64,000 nt of DNA from Budorcas taxicolor (GCF_023091745.1 NC_068915.1:51456001-51520000); one strand, 5' to 3'. Shown: positions 11,336 through 22,663, counted from the stretch's first letter. The notes: generated by a model not told the origin, from the sequence alone. A program made the numbers and translations.

Positions 11336-11519
11336 TTGAGGATTCTTTGGCATTGCTTTTCTTTGGGATTGGAATGAAAACTGACCTTTTCCAGTCCTGT
11401 GGCCACTGCTGAGTTTTCCAAATTTGCTGGCATATTGGGTGCAGCACTTTCACAGCATCATCTTTCAGGATTTGAAATAGCTCAGCTGGAATTCCATCAC
11501 CTCCACTAGCTTTGTTCAT
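11336..11519 (-). pseudogene. BovB linker-to-RT start, inverted part
   Basis: The minus-strand frame begins 'MNKASGGDGIPAELFQILKD' and continues to 'FIPIPKK', the conserved entry into RT finger motifs seen in non-LTR elements. It stops at the inversion breakpoint; residues read past about 11336 belong to flanking DNA. It is separated from the upstream linker frame by a stop at the 'EVKWAL' position. Confidence 0.85.
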
Positions 11520-11537
11520 AGTGATGCTTTCTAAGGC

Positions 11538-11969
11538 CTACTTGACTTCACATTCCAGGATGTCTGGCTCTAGATGAGTGATCACACCATCGTGATTTTC
11601 CAGGTCGTGAAGATCCTTTTTATACAGTTCTTCTGTGTATTCTTGCCATCTCTTCTTAATATCCTCTGCTTCTGTTAGGTCCAGACCATTTCCGTCCTTT
11701 ATCGAGCCCATCTTTGCGTGAAATGTTCCCTTGGTATCTCTGATTTTCTTGAAGAGATCTCTAGTCTTTCCCATTCTGTTGTCTTCCTCTTTTTCTTTGC
11801 TTTGATTGCAGAAGTAGGCTTTCTTATGTCTTCTTGCTATTCTTTGAAACTCTGCATTCAGATGCTTATATCTTCCCTTTTCTCCTTGGCTTTTTGCTTT
11901 TCTTCTTTTCACAGCTATTTGTAAGGCTTCCCCAGACAGCCATTTTGCTTTTTTGCATTTCTTTTCCAT
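11538..11969 (-). pseudogene. BovB basic linker between EN and RT
   Basis: A 143-residue minus-strand frame starting at the internal 'MEKKCKKAKW' methionine. It is lysine- and arginine-rich and very probably helical ('KRRKAKSQGEKGRYKHLNAE'). In an intact element it continues from the endonuclease and leads into RT. Here it is in a different frame from the endonuclease because of a one-base loss near 12033, and it ends at a W-to-stop change (TGG to TAG) just before 'ALES'. Its start is therefore an internal codon, not a true initiation site. Confidence 0.85.
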
Positions 11970-12958
11970 GGGGATGGTTTTGATCCCTGTCTCCTGTACA
12001 ATGTCACGAACCTCATTCCATAGTTCATCGGCATTCTATCTATCAGATCTGGGCCCTTAAATCTATTTCTCACTTCCACTGTATAATCATAAGGGATTTG
12101 ATTGAGATCATGCTTGAATGGTCCAGTGATTTTCCCTGTTTTCTTCAATCTCAGTCTGAATTTGGCAATAAGGAGTTCATGATCTGAGCCACAGTCAGCT
12201 CTTGGTCTTGTTTTTGTTGACTGTATAGAGCTTCTCCATTTTTTGCTGCAGAGAATATAATCAATCTGATTTAGGTGTTGACCATCTGGTGATGTCCATG
12301 TGTAGAGTCTTCTCTTGTGTTGTTGGAAGAGGATGTTTGCTATGACCAATGCATTTTCTTGGCAAAACTGTATTAGTCTTTGCCCTGCTTCATTCCACAT
12401 TCCAAGGCCAAATTTGCCTGTTACTCCAGGTGCTTCTTGATTTCCTACTTTTGCATTCCAGTCCCCTATAATGAAAATGACATCTTTTTTGGGTATTAGT
12501 TCGAAAAGGTCTTGTGGGTCTTCATAGAACCATTCAGCTTCAGCTTCTTCAGCATTACTGGTTGGGGCATAGACTTGGATTACTGTGATATTGAATGGTT
12601 TGCCTTGGAAATGAACAGAGATCATTCTGTTGTTTTTGAGATTGCATCCAAGTACTGCATTTCGGACTCTCCTGTTGACCGTGATGGCTACTCCATTTCT
12701 TCTAAGGGATTCTTGCCTGCAGTAGTAGATATAATGCTCATCTGAGTTAAATTCACCCATTCCAGTCCATTTTAGTTCACTGATTCCTAGAATGTCAACG
12801 TTCACTCTTGCCATCTCCTGTTTGACCACTTCCAATTTGCCTTGATTCATGGACCTGACATTCCAGGTTTCTATGGAATATTGCTCTTTACAGCATCGGA
12901 CCTTGCTTCTATCACCAGTCACATCCACAGCTGGGTATTGTTTTTGCTTTGGCTCCAA
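11915..12958 (-). pseudogene. BovB APE-type endonuclease domain, open over about 308 residues
   Basis: The longest reading frame in the window (347 codons). In the live element the domain nicks target DNA to prime reverse transcription. The AP-endonuclease-like motifs are all visible: TWNVRSM with N33, GISELKW with E61, QVYAPTS near 129-134, GDWNAKVG with D166 and N168, QIDYILC with D233 and GSDH with D259 and H260. The authentic sequence runs to about residue 308 ('KGPDLIDRM'). A one-base deletion then shifts the frame, and the last 39 residues are unrelated. The ATG at 12958 follows the BovB leader and gives 'MEPKQKQYPAVDV'. It lies in the inverted half of the element, cut off from RT, so a functional product is unlikely even though the catalytic set is intact. 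Confidence 0.9.
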
Positions 12959-13259
12959 CCCTTCATTCTTTCTGGAGTTATTTCTCTACTGACCTCCAGT
13001 AGCATATTGGGCATCTACTGACCTGGGGAATACCTCATTCAGTATCCTACTGTTTTGCCTTTTCATACTGTTCCTGGGGTTCTCAAGGCAAGAATACTGA
13101 AGTGGTTTGCCATTCACTTCTCCAGTGGAACACAATCTGTCAGACCTCTCCACCATGACCCACCCGTCTTGGGTTGCCCCACGGGCATGGCTTAGTTTCA
13201 TTGAGTTAGACAAGGCTGTGGTCCTAGTGTGATTAGATTGACTAGATTTCTATGAGTAT

Positions 13260-13503
13260 GGTTTCAGTGTGTCTGGCCTCTGGTGCCCTCTTGCAACACC
13301 TACAACCTTACTTGAATTTCTCTTACCTTGGGCGTGTGGTATCTCTTCACTGCTGCTCCAGCAAAGCACAGCTGCTACTCCTTACCTTCGATGAGGGGTA
13401 TCTCCTCCCACCGCCCTTCCTGACCTTCAGTGTGGGATGGCTCCTCTAGGCCCTTCTGTGCCTGCACAGCCACCACTCCTTGGACGTGGGGTTGCCCCTC
13501 TGG
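13260..13503 (-). repeat. GC-rich tandem-repeat leader of BovB, shortened
   Basis: Three to four units of the same family as at 6070-6487 ('ccttgggcgtgtggtatctc', 'ccttcgatgaggggtatctc', 'gtgggatggctcctctagg'). They adjoin the BovB 5' UTR, which lies at about 12960-13250 in the same orientation. This shows that the block is the 5' leader of the element and not a separate repeat. Confidence 0.75.
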
Positions 13504-14486
13504 TGGATCATGGAAAAAGCAAGAGAGTTCCAAAAAAACATCTACTTCTGCTTTATTGACTATGCCAAAGCTTTTGACTGTGTGGATCACAATAAACTGT
13601 GGAAAATTCTGAAAGAGATGGGAATACCAGACCACCTAACCTGCCTCTTGAGAAATCTGTATGCAGGTCAGGAAGCAACAGTTAGAACTGGACATGGAAC
13701 AACAGACTGGTTTCAAATAGGAAAAGGAGTATGTCAAGGCTGTATATTGTCACCCTGCTTATTTAACTTCTATGCAGAGTACATAATGAGAAACGCTGGA
13801 CTGGAAGAAACACAAGCTGGAATCAAGATTGCCAGGAGAAATATCAATAACCTCAGATATGCAGATGACACCACACTTATGGCAGAAAGTGAAGAGGAAC
13901 TAAAAAGTCTCTTGATGAAAGTGAAAGAGGAGAGGGAAAAAGTTGGCTTAAAGCTCAACATTCAGAAAATGAAGATCATGGCATCTGGTCCCATCACTCC
14001 ACGGGAAATAGATGGGGAAACAGTGGAAACAGTGTCAGACTTTATTTTGGGGGGCTCCAGAATCACTGCAGATGGTGACTGCAGCCATGAAATTAAAAGA
14101 CACTTACTCCTTGGAAGAAAAGTTATGACCAACCTGGATAGCATATTCAAAAGCAGAGACATTGCTTTGCCGACTAAGGTCCATCTAGTCAAGGCTATGG
14201 TTTTTCCTGTGGTCATGTATGGATGTGAGAGTTGGACTGTGAAGAAGGCTGAGCGCCAAAGAATTGATGCCTTTGAACTGTGGTGTTGGAGAAGACTCTT
14301 GAGCATCCCTGGACTGCAAAGAGATCCAACCAGTCCATTCTAAAGGAAATCAACCCTGGGATTTCTTTGGAAGGAATGATGCTGAGGCTGAAACTCCAGT
14401 ACTTTGGCCACCTCATGCAAAGAGTTGACTCATTGGAGAAGACTTTGATGCTGGGAGGGATTGAGGGCAGGAGGAGAAGGGGATGA
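13504..14486 (+). pseudogene. BovB reverse transcriptase, sense half
   Basis: The frame open from 13480 to 14343 includes authentic RT from about 13504. Motif A is FIDYAKAFDCVDH, motif B GVCQGCILSP and the catalytic box YADD at 13858-13869, followed by the thumb-like 'MYGCESWTVKKAE' and 'FELWCWRRLL'. A one-base loss near 14305 ('catccctggactg' in place of a longer form) ends the frame. The remaining C-terminus ('GGIEGRRRRG') continues in frame 14280-14486. The polymerase residues are preserved, but the N-terminal RT and EN are detached by the inversion, so this is a dead copy. Confidence 0.88.
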
Positions 14487-14647
14487 CCGAGGATGAGATG
14501 CCTGGATGGCATCACTGACTCGATGGATGTGAGTCTGAGTGAACTCCAGGAGATGATGATGGACAGGGAGGCCTGGCATGCTACGATTCATGGGGTCGCA
14601 AAGAGTCGAACATGACTGAGCAACTCAACTGAACTGATAATACATGT

Positions 14648-15373
14648 GGAAATGGAGAGAATGTGAAAGATTTTAAGTGGATTATAGTATTAGGAAAATA
14701 AATATAATTTTGGAAATTTAATGTGGCAATGGTTTTTAGAATTTGTTTGTTCACCTAAGATGTATGAGAGCTGCTAGGCAGCTATTGAAAGTACAGAAAA
14801 GAAGCCTGGAAGATGAACTCAGCTTTGTGTTTGGATCATAAGTGATGGAGAAATGAATTGGTTCACCCTTTGTAACAAGGGAATTATAATAGTATCTACT
14901 TTAGTTTTTACAATGACATAAGATATTTTTCGAGAATGTTTAAGAAGTTGAATACCTATTACATGGAAAATAAAAGGCAAAGCTTTCCTTCATTTTTTAA
15001 AAAAGTTTTTGTTTTTGTTTTAGTAATTATAATAAAGAAGATAAGCTGATTTTAGGAGTAGAAGAAGACAAAGTAACATTGTTGTTAAAAATTTGGAAAA
15101 GTTAATAAAAATGAGTTTCAAGGCTGTGTGAGTGATTGAAAGAATGTGCCATTAACAAATAATGAAGACAGAAATGGCCCTTGTTTAAATATAGAATTCA
15201 AACATTAAATTTTTGATATGCTAAGTTTTAGATGACATATTTGTATAGAAATAGAGCTTTTAACTAGAAATGTGGATCTGGTAGACACTATCACCTTCCA
15301 TAAAAATTCAGAGATCCTCCAGAAAATATTTATACATCCTAGCCTTGCTGAATACAGGCATGATGTCTTTTGG
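14648..15373. other. Unassigned AT-rich sequence
   Basis: No gene or recognisable repeat. Confidence 0.5.
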
Positions 15374-15392
15374 GCTATGGACTTTGTGTAGA

Positions 15393-15588
15393 AAATGAAA
15401 ATGTTTTGCTCAGTCGTGTCTGATTCTTTATGATCCCATAAGAGTGTAGCCTATGAGGCTCCTCTGTCCATGGAATTCTCCAGGTAAGAATATTGCAGTG
15501 CATAGTTATTCTCTTCTCTAGAGGATATTCCAAACTCAGGGATCTCCTGAGTTGCAGGTAGATTCTTTACTATTGGTCCACCAGGAAA
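15393..15588 (-). mobile_element. Bov-tA SINE, near full length, old
   Basis: Antisense tail, middle and head are all recognisable ('cagtcgtgtctgattcttta' to 'ctattggtccaccaggaaag'). A 19 bp TSD with one mismatch, gctat(g/a)gactttgtgtaga, lies at 15374-15392 and 15589-15607. Confidence 0.92.
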
Positions 15589-15607
15589 GCTATAGACTTT
15601 GTGTAGA

Positions 15608-16405
15608 CATGACATGCAATGCCCTTAAGTGTATGCTTCAAGAATCAGCATACACTTTTCCACTTTGCCTATTCCAGATGAAGGACATTCTGCCAACTCT
15701 AATTACTGAATAAGGTTCAAATCAGACAGATCTAAAACTGAACCAGACGGATATATAGTAAAGTAGAAATCAATCTGTGTTGTAACACAGTGAGATATTA
15801 GACTTTTTATTACTGCAACATAACTCAGCCTGTTCTAACTGGGATATGTACTCAGGAAGAGGTAGGTAAGATATAAGAATTGCAAGAAAGAAATTATCAC
15901 ATTATCAAAGGTTATCTACTCAAAAAGGATGAGTTTAGAGAAATATATTTAACATGTACAGGATGCCAATCACCTGATGTTTACTAGTCACAGAGTGAGA
16001 TTGCAAGTGTTAATGAATGAAGATACTGTCCTTACTCATTTCATTGTTACTACTTAGTATGCAGATGCCATTCTGAGACTTGGTTCTTGTCTTGCTTCCT
16101 TTTGTTTTTCCTTACTCTGAAACTCTAAAGACGTTCTTTTAATCATCAGTATTCATAAATTTCATAATATGGTTTGTTTTTGGTATATTCCTAATATTCA
16201 GACCTAATCCTCTAAACTTTGTTTTAAATAATATTTAATGTTATCTTTTGTACTTCTTTTCCATTTGTGTTCTATTTTCAGTTAGTCTTTCCTCAGTTGT
16301 ATCTTCTCACTTATCTGCTGAATTATTTTTCACTTGTGCTATAATCTTAGTTATATATAGTCTTTTTCTTAATTCTCTGAAAGATGTATATATGATTCCT
16401 CTTTC
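15608..16405. other. Unassigned AT-rich sequence
   Basis: No gene or firm repeat. The last 200 bases are pyrimidine-rich. Confidence 0.5.
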
Positions 16406-17890
16406 TTCAGTTCAGTTCAGTTCAGTTGCTCAGTCGTGTCTGACTCTTTGCGACCCCAAGAATCGCAGCACGCCAGGCCTCCCTGTCCATCACCAACTCC
16501 CAGAGTTCACTCAGACTCATGTCCATCGAGTCAGTGATGCCATCCAGCCAGTTCATCCTCTGTCGTCCCCTTCTCCTCGTGCCCCCAATCCCTCCCAGCA
16601 ACAGAGTCTTTTCCAATGAGTCAACTCGTCACATGAGGTGGCCAAAGTAATAGAGTTTCAGCTTTAGCATCATTCCTTCCAAAGAAATCCCAGGACTGAT
16701 CTCCTTTATGATGGAGTGGTTGGATCTCCTTGCAGTCCAAGGGACTCTCAAGAGTCTTCTCCAACACCACAGTTCAAAAGCATCAATTCTTTGGCACTCA
16801 GCTTTCTTCACAGTCCAACTCTCACATCCATACATGACCAATGGAAAGGACATAGCCTTGACTAGATGGACCTTTGTTCGCAAGTAATGTCTCTGCTTTT
16901 CAATACGCTATCTAGGTTGGTCATAACTTTTCTTCCAAGGAGTAAGCATCTTTTAATTTCATGGCTGCAGTCACCATCTGCAGTGATTCTGGAGCCCCCC
17001 AAAATAAAGTCTGACACTGTTTCCACTGTATCCCCATCTATTTCCCGTGGAGTGATGGGATCGGATGCCAAGATCTTCATTTTCTGAATGTTGATCTTTA
17101 AGCCAACTTTTTCCCTCTCCTCTTTCACTTTCATCAAGAGGCTTTTTAGTTCCTCTTCACTTGCTGCCATAAGGGTGGTGTTATCTGCATATCTGAGGTT
17201 ATTGATATTTCTCCCAGCAATCTTGATTCCAGCTTGTGCTTCTTCCAGCCCAGAGTTTCTCATGACGTACTCTGCATAGAAGTTAAATAAGCAGGGTGAC
17301 AATATACAGCCTTGACACACTCCTTTTCCTATTTGGAAGCAATCTGTTGTTCCATGTCCAGTTCTAACTGCTTCCTGACCTGCATACAGATTTCTCAAGA
17401 GGCAGGTGTGGTGGTCTAGTATTCCCATCTCTTTCAGAATTTTCCACAGTTGATTGTAATCCACACAGTCAAACGATTTGTTGTAATCATTCAATCAGAA
17501 ATAGATGTTTTTATGGAACTCTCTTGCTTTTTTGATATCCAGCAGATGTTGGCAATTTGATTTCTGGTTTCTCTGCTTTTTCTAAAACCAGCTTGAACAT
17601 CTGGAAGTTCATGGTTCATGTATTGCTAAAGCCTGGCTTGGAGAATTTTGAGCATAACTTTACCAGCGTGTGAGAAGAGTGCAATAGTGCAGTAGTTTGA
17701 GCATTCTTTGGCATTGCCTTTCCTTGGGATTGGAATGAAAAATGACCTTTTCCAATCATGGGGCCACTGCTGAGTTTTCCATGTTTGCTCGCATATTGAG
17801 TGCAGCACTTTCACAGCATCATCTTTCAGGATTTGAAATAGCTCAACTGGAATTCCATCACCTCCACTAGCTTTGTTCGTAGTGAGGCTT
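16406..17890 (-). mobile_element. BovB LINE, 5'-truncated, 1.5 kb
   Basis: The copy begins on the plus strand with the antisense 3' tail (ttcagttcag repeats) and runs through the whole RT to the 'NKASGGDG' region, where it is truncated. The 8 bp sequence gattcctc at 16394-16401 and 17900-17907 may be the TSD, with about ten extra bases at the 5' junction. Confidence 0.9.
16422..17814 (-). pseudogene. BovB reverse transcriptase with YADN box
   Basis: The main frame 16862-17494 (210 residues) spans motif A (degraded: 'NKSFDCVDYNQLW'), motif B 'GVCQGCILSP' and the catalytic box, read as YADN at 17180-17191, so the second catalytic aspartate is lost. C-terminal pieces follow in 16629-16883 and 16422-16616. 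The frame 17626-17814 holds the upstream 'WKTQQWPHDWKRS' to 'LKILQARL' part. Several frameshifts separate these pieces. Confidence 0.86.
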
Positions 17891-18118
17891 TATATTTAAG
17901 ATTCCTCAGAAACTTAATGACAGTTTTTGTGAAATTGTCTGTTTTGAGATGTCATCTTGAAAATTTTGGTTTAGAAATCTGAGTACAGTCTAATGAGCTA
18001 CATTTTGGTCCTATTTCTTTCATTTGAATTAGTTTCCCCCGTCTCCAGGATCATGAGTGGAGCAATTTTCCAACAGTGATTGGGGCCACAGGTTCCTGGG
18101 TCAATAAGATCTGCTTGA

Positions 18119-18252
18119 GATGGAAATGGCAATCCACTCCACTCCAGTGTTCTTGCATGGAGAATCTCAGGGATGGGAGAGCCTGGTGGGCTGCCATCTA
18201 AGGGGTTGCACAGAGTCGGACATGATTGAAGTGACTTAGCAGCAGCAGCAGT
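18119..18252 (+). mobile_element. Bov-A monomer
   Basis: One BovB-tail-derived monomer: 'gaaatggcaatccactcc' to 'gaagtgacttagcagcagca'. The 'agcagcagcag' end is the usual Bov-A2 terminus, so this may be the second half of a dimer whose first half is lost. Confidence 0.85.
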
Positions 18253-18356
18253 GATGAAACAACAAGCATAGTGTTAGTTAGCCATTAAAATTCCCTGTGT
18301 TCAAATAAAGATATATACCTCTTTATATAAAATGATTCATGCTAACAGATTGAGTT

Positions 18357-19153
18357 CATTTCAGTTCAGCCACTCAGTCATTTGCATCTCTTTGCAACCC
18401 CATAAACCACAGTATGCCAGGCCTCCCTGTCCATCACCAACTTCCGGAGTTTATTCAAACTCATGTCCATTGAGTTGGTGATGTCATCCAACCATTCATC
18501 TTCTGTCATCCCCTTCTCCTCCTTCCCAAATCTTTCCCAGCATCATGGTCTTTTCAAATGAGTCAGCTGTTTGCATCAGGTGGCCAAAGTATTGGCGTTT
18601 CAGCTTCAACACCAGTCCTTCCAATGAACATCCAGAACTGATCTCCTTTAGGATGGACTGGCTGGATCTCCTTGCAGTCCAAGGGACTCTCAAGAGTCTT
18701 CTCCAACACCACAGTTCAAAAACATCAATTTTTGGATGCTAAGCTTTCTTTATAGTCCAACTCTCACATCCATACATGACTACTGTAAAAGCCACAGCCT
18801 TGACTAGATGGACCTTTGTTGGCAAAGTAATGTCTCTGCTTTTATTACGCTGTCTATGTCAGTCATAACTTTCCTTCCAAGGAGTAAGCGTCTTTTAATT
18901 TCATGGCTGCAGTCACCATCTGCAGTAATTTTGGAGCCCAGAAAAATAAAGTCAGCCACTATTTCCACTATTTCCCCATCTATTTGCCATGAAGTGATAG
19001 GACCGGACGCCATGATCTTAGTTTTATTGAGCTTTAAGCCAACTTTTTCACTGTCCTCTTTCACTTTCTTCAAGAAGCTTTTTAGTTCTTCTTAACTTTC
19101 TGCCATAAGGGTCGTGTCATCTTCATATCTGAGGTTATTGATATTTCTCCCAG
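18357..19153 (-). mobile_element. BovB LINE, 5'-truncated, 0.8 kb
   Basis: The antisense 3' tail lies at the left end. The copy covers the RT C-terminal half and is truncated just 5' of the catalytic box (residues 'GRNINNLRYEDDTTL': YEDD in place of YADD). An imperfect flank match, cagatt(g/c)a(g/a)tt at 18346-18356 and 19154-19164, could be the TSD. Confidence 0.85.
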
Positions 19154-19212
19154 CAGATTCAATTACCCTTAATAACTCTGTGTATTTTATTAGCCATGCC
19201 TTATAGTGAAAA

Positions 19213-19511
19213 AGCCAGTCCATCCTAAAGGAGATCAGTCCTGAGTGTTCATTGAATGGACTGATGTTGAAGCTGAAACTCCAATACTTTGGACATCTGA
19301 TGTGAAGAGCTGACTCATTTGAAAAGACCTTGATGCTAAGGAGACTGGGAAGACAGAGGATGACATGGTTTGATGGCATCACTGACCCAATGGACATGAG
19401 TTTGGGTAAACTCTGGGAGTTGGTGATGGACAGGGATGCCTGGCATGCTGGGTCTATGAGGTCCCAAAGAGCCAGACATTACTGAGTACTGAGTGACTGA
19501 ACTGAACTGAT
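19213..19511 (+). mobile_element. BovB LINE 3' fragment
   Basis: A sense copy of only the last 0.3 kb ('ccagtccatcctaaaggaga' to 'gactgaactgaactga'). It faces the preceding copy head to head, with about 60 bp of unrelated sequence between them. Confidence 0.85.
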
Positions 19512-19657
19512 AGCATACATGCCTCCAATAGTTTTGGTGTCACTAGCTGACTTTCAGTTGGATAACGTAGGCTTAAATTTAGCTGATAATGTTGTCTGCT
19601 TAATATCATGATTCATATGTTGTGTTGCAACCTTCCCTCCCCACTATTTTATACACT

Positions 19658-19782
19658 GTGTATGTGAAAGTCACTCAGTTGTGTCCAACTCAGGTAACTC
19701 CATGGACTGTAGCCCACCAGGCTCCTCTATCCATGGAATTATCTAGGCAAGAATATTGAGTGTGTTGCCATTTTCTATTCTA
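19658..19782 (-). mobile_element. Bov-tA SINE tail fragment
   Basis: Antisense tail and part of the middle. A perfect 12 bp TSD, attttatacact, lies at 19646-19657 and 19783-19794, so this is an insertion truncated at its 5' end and not a later deletion. Confidence 0.92.
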
Positions 19783-19794
19783 ATTTTATACACT

Positions 19795-22035
19795 ATAACA
19801 TACTATATGGAACCCTAACTTGGAAAGTTAATTATAGTCAAGTCTCTATCTTCTTTATAGTAGGAAGAGCATACATAAGTTTTTGGAAAAATGATGATGT
19901 AACAAATTTATGCTTTTGTGACTGAATTTAATTAAATTTTAATGAATTATAAAAAAATTCAAAAAAAGGCTGATTTATCCATCTTGCATGCCCTGGATAC
20001 TTGGGTTGTGGCAATCATGTATGCCACAGTCAGAAGAAGGCTTTATGATAAGATTTTCTATACTCTTTCAAAGAAAGGAATCTTGAGATTTAAAATAAAA
20101 AAGTGATTTATTTGGAAAACTTGTTTGTAGGGAAGCATGTGGATAAGAACATAATATTTAGTGCTGTATGAAAATGTATAGTTTAAGAACTTAAAATGGA
20201 AAGATAAAAAGTGTTTTACTAAAGATGCTAGAATAGATTAGTAATAAATTAGTGTAGTGTACCATATCAAAATGTTTAATAGGCAAGTATACATTAACTT
20301 CTGGTGTGTATGGTTTTCTCTGAACAGTTCTCTTTCTCCAAATATCTCTAATTTATATTTGCTTATATTGTTAATTTAAAAGTGAAGGAGAAAATATGTC
20401 TTTTGTAAAATCTGCTTGCTTTGTGACTTAATATTTATCAAATTTAAAGAAAACAATATTTACAATCACCTATTAATTGTAGAGTGCAATGTAGACACCA
20501 CATTATTTCTATTTAATGAAAATGTGTAAAATATACAGCTCTGAACATATATTTATTATTACCAAAATGCAGACTAATTTTATTAAGAGATATTCCTACT
20601 AGTTTCAAAAGGATGATCAAGCATGGTCTGAGTCCCATAAAGAAAATAGATAGCCTTCAAAATTCATTATTCTTCAACTCCATTCCAAATTTTTACGTGC
20701 TTATTTTTTAGTACTAGCTGTATTTCTGATGTGCAGCTTCTGGAAATTCTATCAAGAGTCACATCTGTGTAGTCATAATATATGTTCATTGGAGGAAGAG
20801 ATATTTAGGAGATTCATGAATTTAGCACAAAAGTGTCCCTGATGGTAGAAATGCTCTTTTCATAAATGAGTGCTATGAGTGAATGAAGCACTCCATCACA
20901 GCAGATCAATAACCAATGTAATGTGCTGTTTCATGGTAAACTTTCTCTTCTGAGGTGCAACATACAATAGATCAATAGGAAAATAATTTCAAGAAAAGAG
21001 TTACTGAAAAATAATTATACTTGAATTATTTCCATTGATATTTTCCCTCTGGTATTTTAGTTCAGTTTATACACCCGGGATGGTGGTGGTGGTGGGGGGG
21101 TGTGGAAACAGAGCAATACAATTTAATCAGGGAATGGAGAATTTGAAATATACTTGACCTACTATCCATGAAAATATTAACTTGTCAGTTATTGTGTTTA
21201 GGATAGCCACCCCCACTTCTGATAATTTTGTTTTATTAGTCAGTACCAAATATAGACCAAGAACAACAATGCAGTGGAATACAATTTCCTTCAAATTCTA
21301 GTCAGTTATGTGATGAGAATTTAGAGAGGTGTGCCTCCTGTTTCAGATTGAGTGTGAAGTGCTAAGAATACAAATAAAAAGGAGGTAGCATGACTGTTTA
21401 CAAGTTATGGGTACTCTACAGGTAGATACACTTCTAGACAGTGCAGCTAGTTGGTTTCTAAGCATTAACAATGACTTTGGAAAGGAGACAAAGTCTAAAG
21501 TGGTATTAGAAGAAGGAATGAAAAGTTAATGCCAGATATGTCCCAAGAACAATGGAGGATAGAGGGACCAGCAAGGAAAAAGGCTCATGGTGGCAGACAA
21601 CTAGCTATGTTACAGAATACTCTCCATGTTGTTAATGTTAGAGGTTCACCAGAACTAAAGTACTGCCTTCTTAATAAAGATCAGAGAGGAGCCAATGAGG
21701 TCTCATATTTGTCATAACCAGATACTAGCATATTTGCCACATTTCAGCCCTTAGAAGAAGATTGTAATTGGACATAATTTTATTAATTGTACTGGAGTTA
21801 GAAAACTGTCATATGATTGGCCACCCAGTTCTGGTTTTTGCATTATTGAAATTTGTCCTTTGATATTGGAATGCATTCTAAATAATGTGGTTATGTTATA
21901 AATAAATCATTTTAATACACAATTTTCACTTCTTTTTTTGCTAATAACTTATTACTTGCTATTTATTTTATATTTATTTTGGACTATGGAAATTATGTTA
22001 GACAAAAAGCAAATCTGAGCGATTTTCTTATTCAA
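19795..22035. other. Long AT-rich unique stretch
   Basis: About 2.2 kb without a recognisable repeat or gene. There is a G-rich 'ggtggtggtggtgg' patch near 21083. The frame at 21529-21717 has no family resemblance. Confidence 0.45.
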
Positions 22036-22480
22036 GTTCAAAATGGGTTTTAGAGCAGCAGAGACAACTTTCAACATCAGCAATGCATTTGACCCAGGAA
22101 CAGTTAATGAATGTACAGTCATGGTTCAAGAAGTTTTGCAAGGAGACAAGGGTCTTAAAGATGAAGAGCATAGTGGCTGGCCATCAGAAGGTGACAATAT
22201 CAATTGAGAGCCATCATCAAAGCTGATCCTCTACTACCACATGAGCATTTGCCCAAGAACTCAATGTCAACCACTGTATAGGCATTTGGCATTTGAAGCA
22301 AATTGAAGGGTGATAAAAGTTGATAAAGGGATGCCTCATGAGCTGACCAAAAATCAAACAAAACAAAACAGAACATCATTTTGAATTGTCATCTTCTCTT
22401 ATTCTATGCAACAACCAGGAGCGATTTCTCAATTGAATCATGACTTGTGATGAAAAGTAGATTTTCTAGGACAACTGACA

Positions 22481-22663
22481 ATGACCAGCTCAATGGTTGG
22501 ACCCAGAAACTCCAAAGTACTTCCTGAAACTAAGCTTGCACAGAAAAAGGACATAGTCACTGCTTGGTGGTCTGCTGCCCATTTGATTCACTACAGCTTT
22601 ACAAATTCCAGTGAAACCATTACATCTATTAAGTATGCTCAAGAAATCGATGCAATTAACTGA
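22481..22663 (+). pseudogene. Mariner transposase, longest open fragment
   Basis: Sixty codons that include 'TKLAQKKDIVTAWWSAAHLI' and 'NSSETITSIKYAQEIDAIN', the stretch between the first and second catalytic aspartates of a DD34D transposase. The upstream reading is closed by a stop in the 'TCDEK' box and the downstream one by 'IN' followed by TGA. Non-functional. Confidence 0.8.

Larger units (their letters stand above)
11336..14636 (+). mobile_element. BovB LINE, 3.3 kb, with 5' inversion (twin priming)
   Basis: A single insertion bounded by a perfect 11 bp TSD, ataatacatgt, at 11325-11335 and 14637-14647. The 3' half (13504-14636) is in sense and ends in the BovB tail. The 5' half (11336-13503) is inverted and holds, on the minus strand, the GC-rich leader, 5' UTR, endonuclease, linker and RT start. 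About 150 bp of RT sequence is missing between the two halves, judged against the uninverted copy at 46637-47948. This is the structure expected when a second primer invades the RNA during target-primed reverse transcription. Strand is given for the 3' half. Confidence 0.92.
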
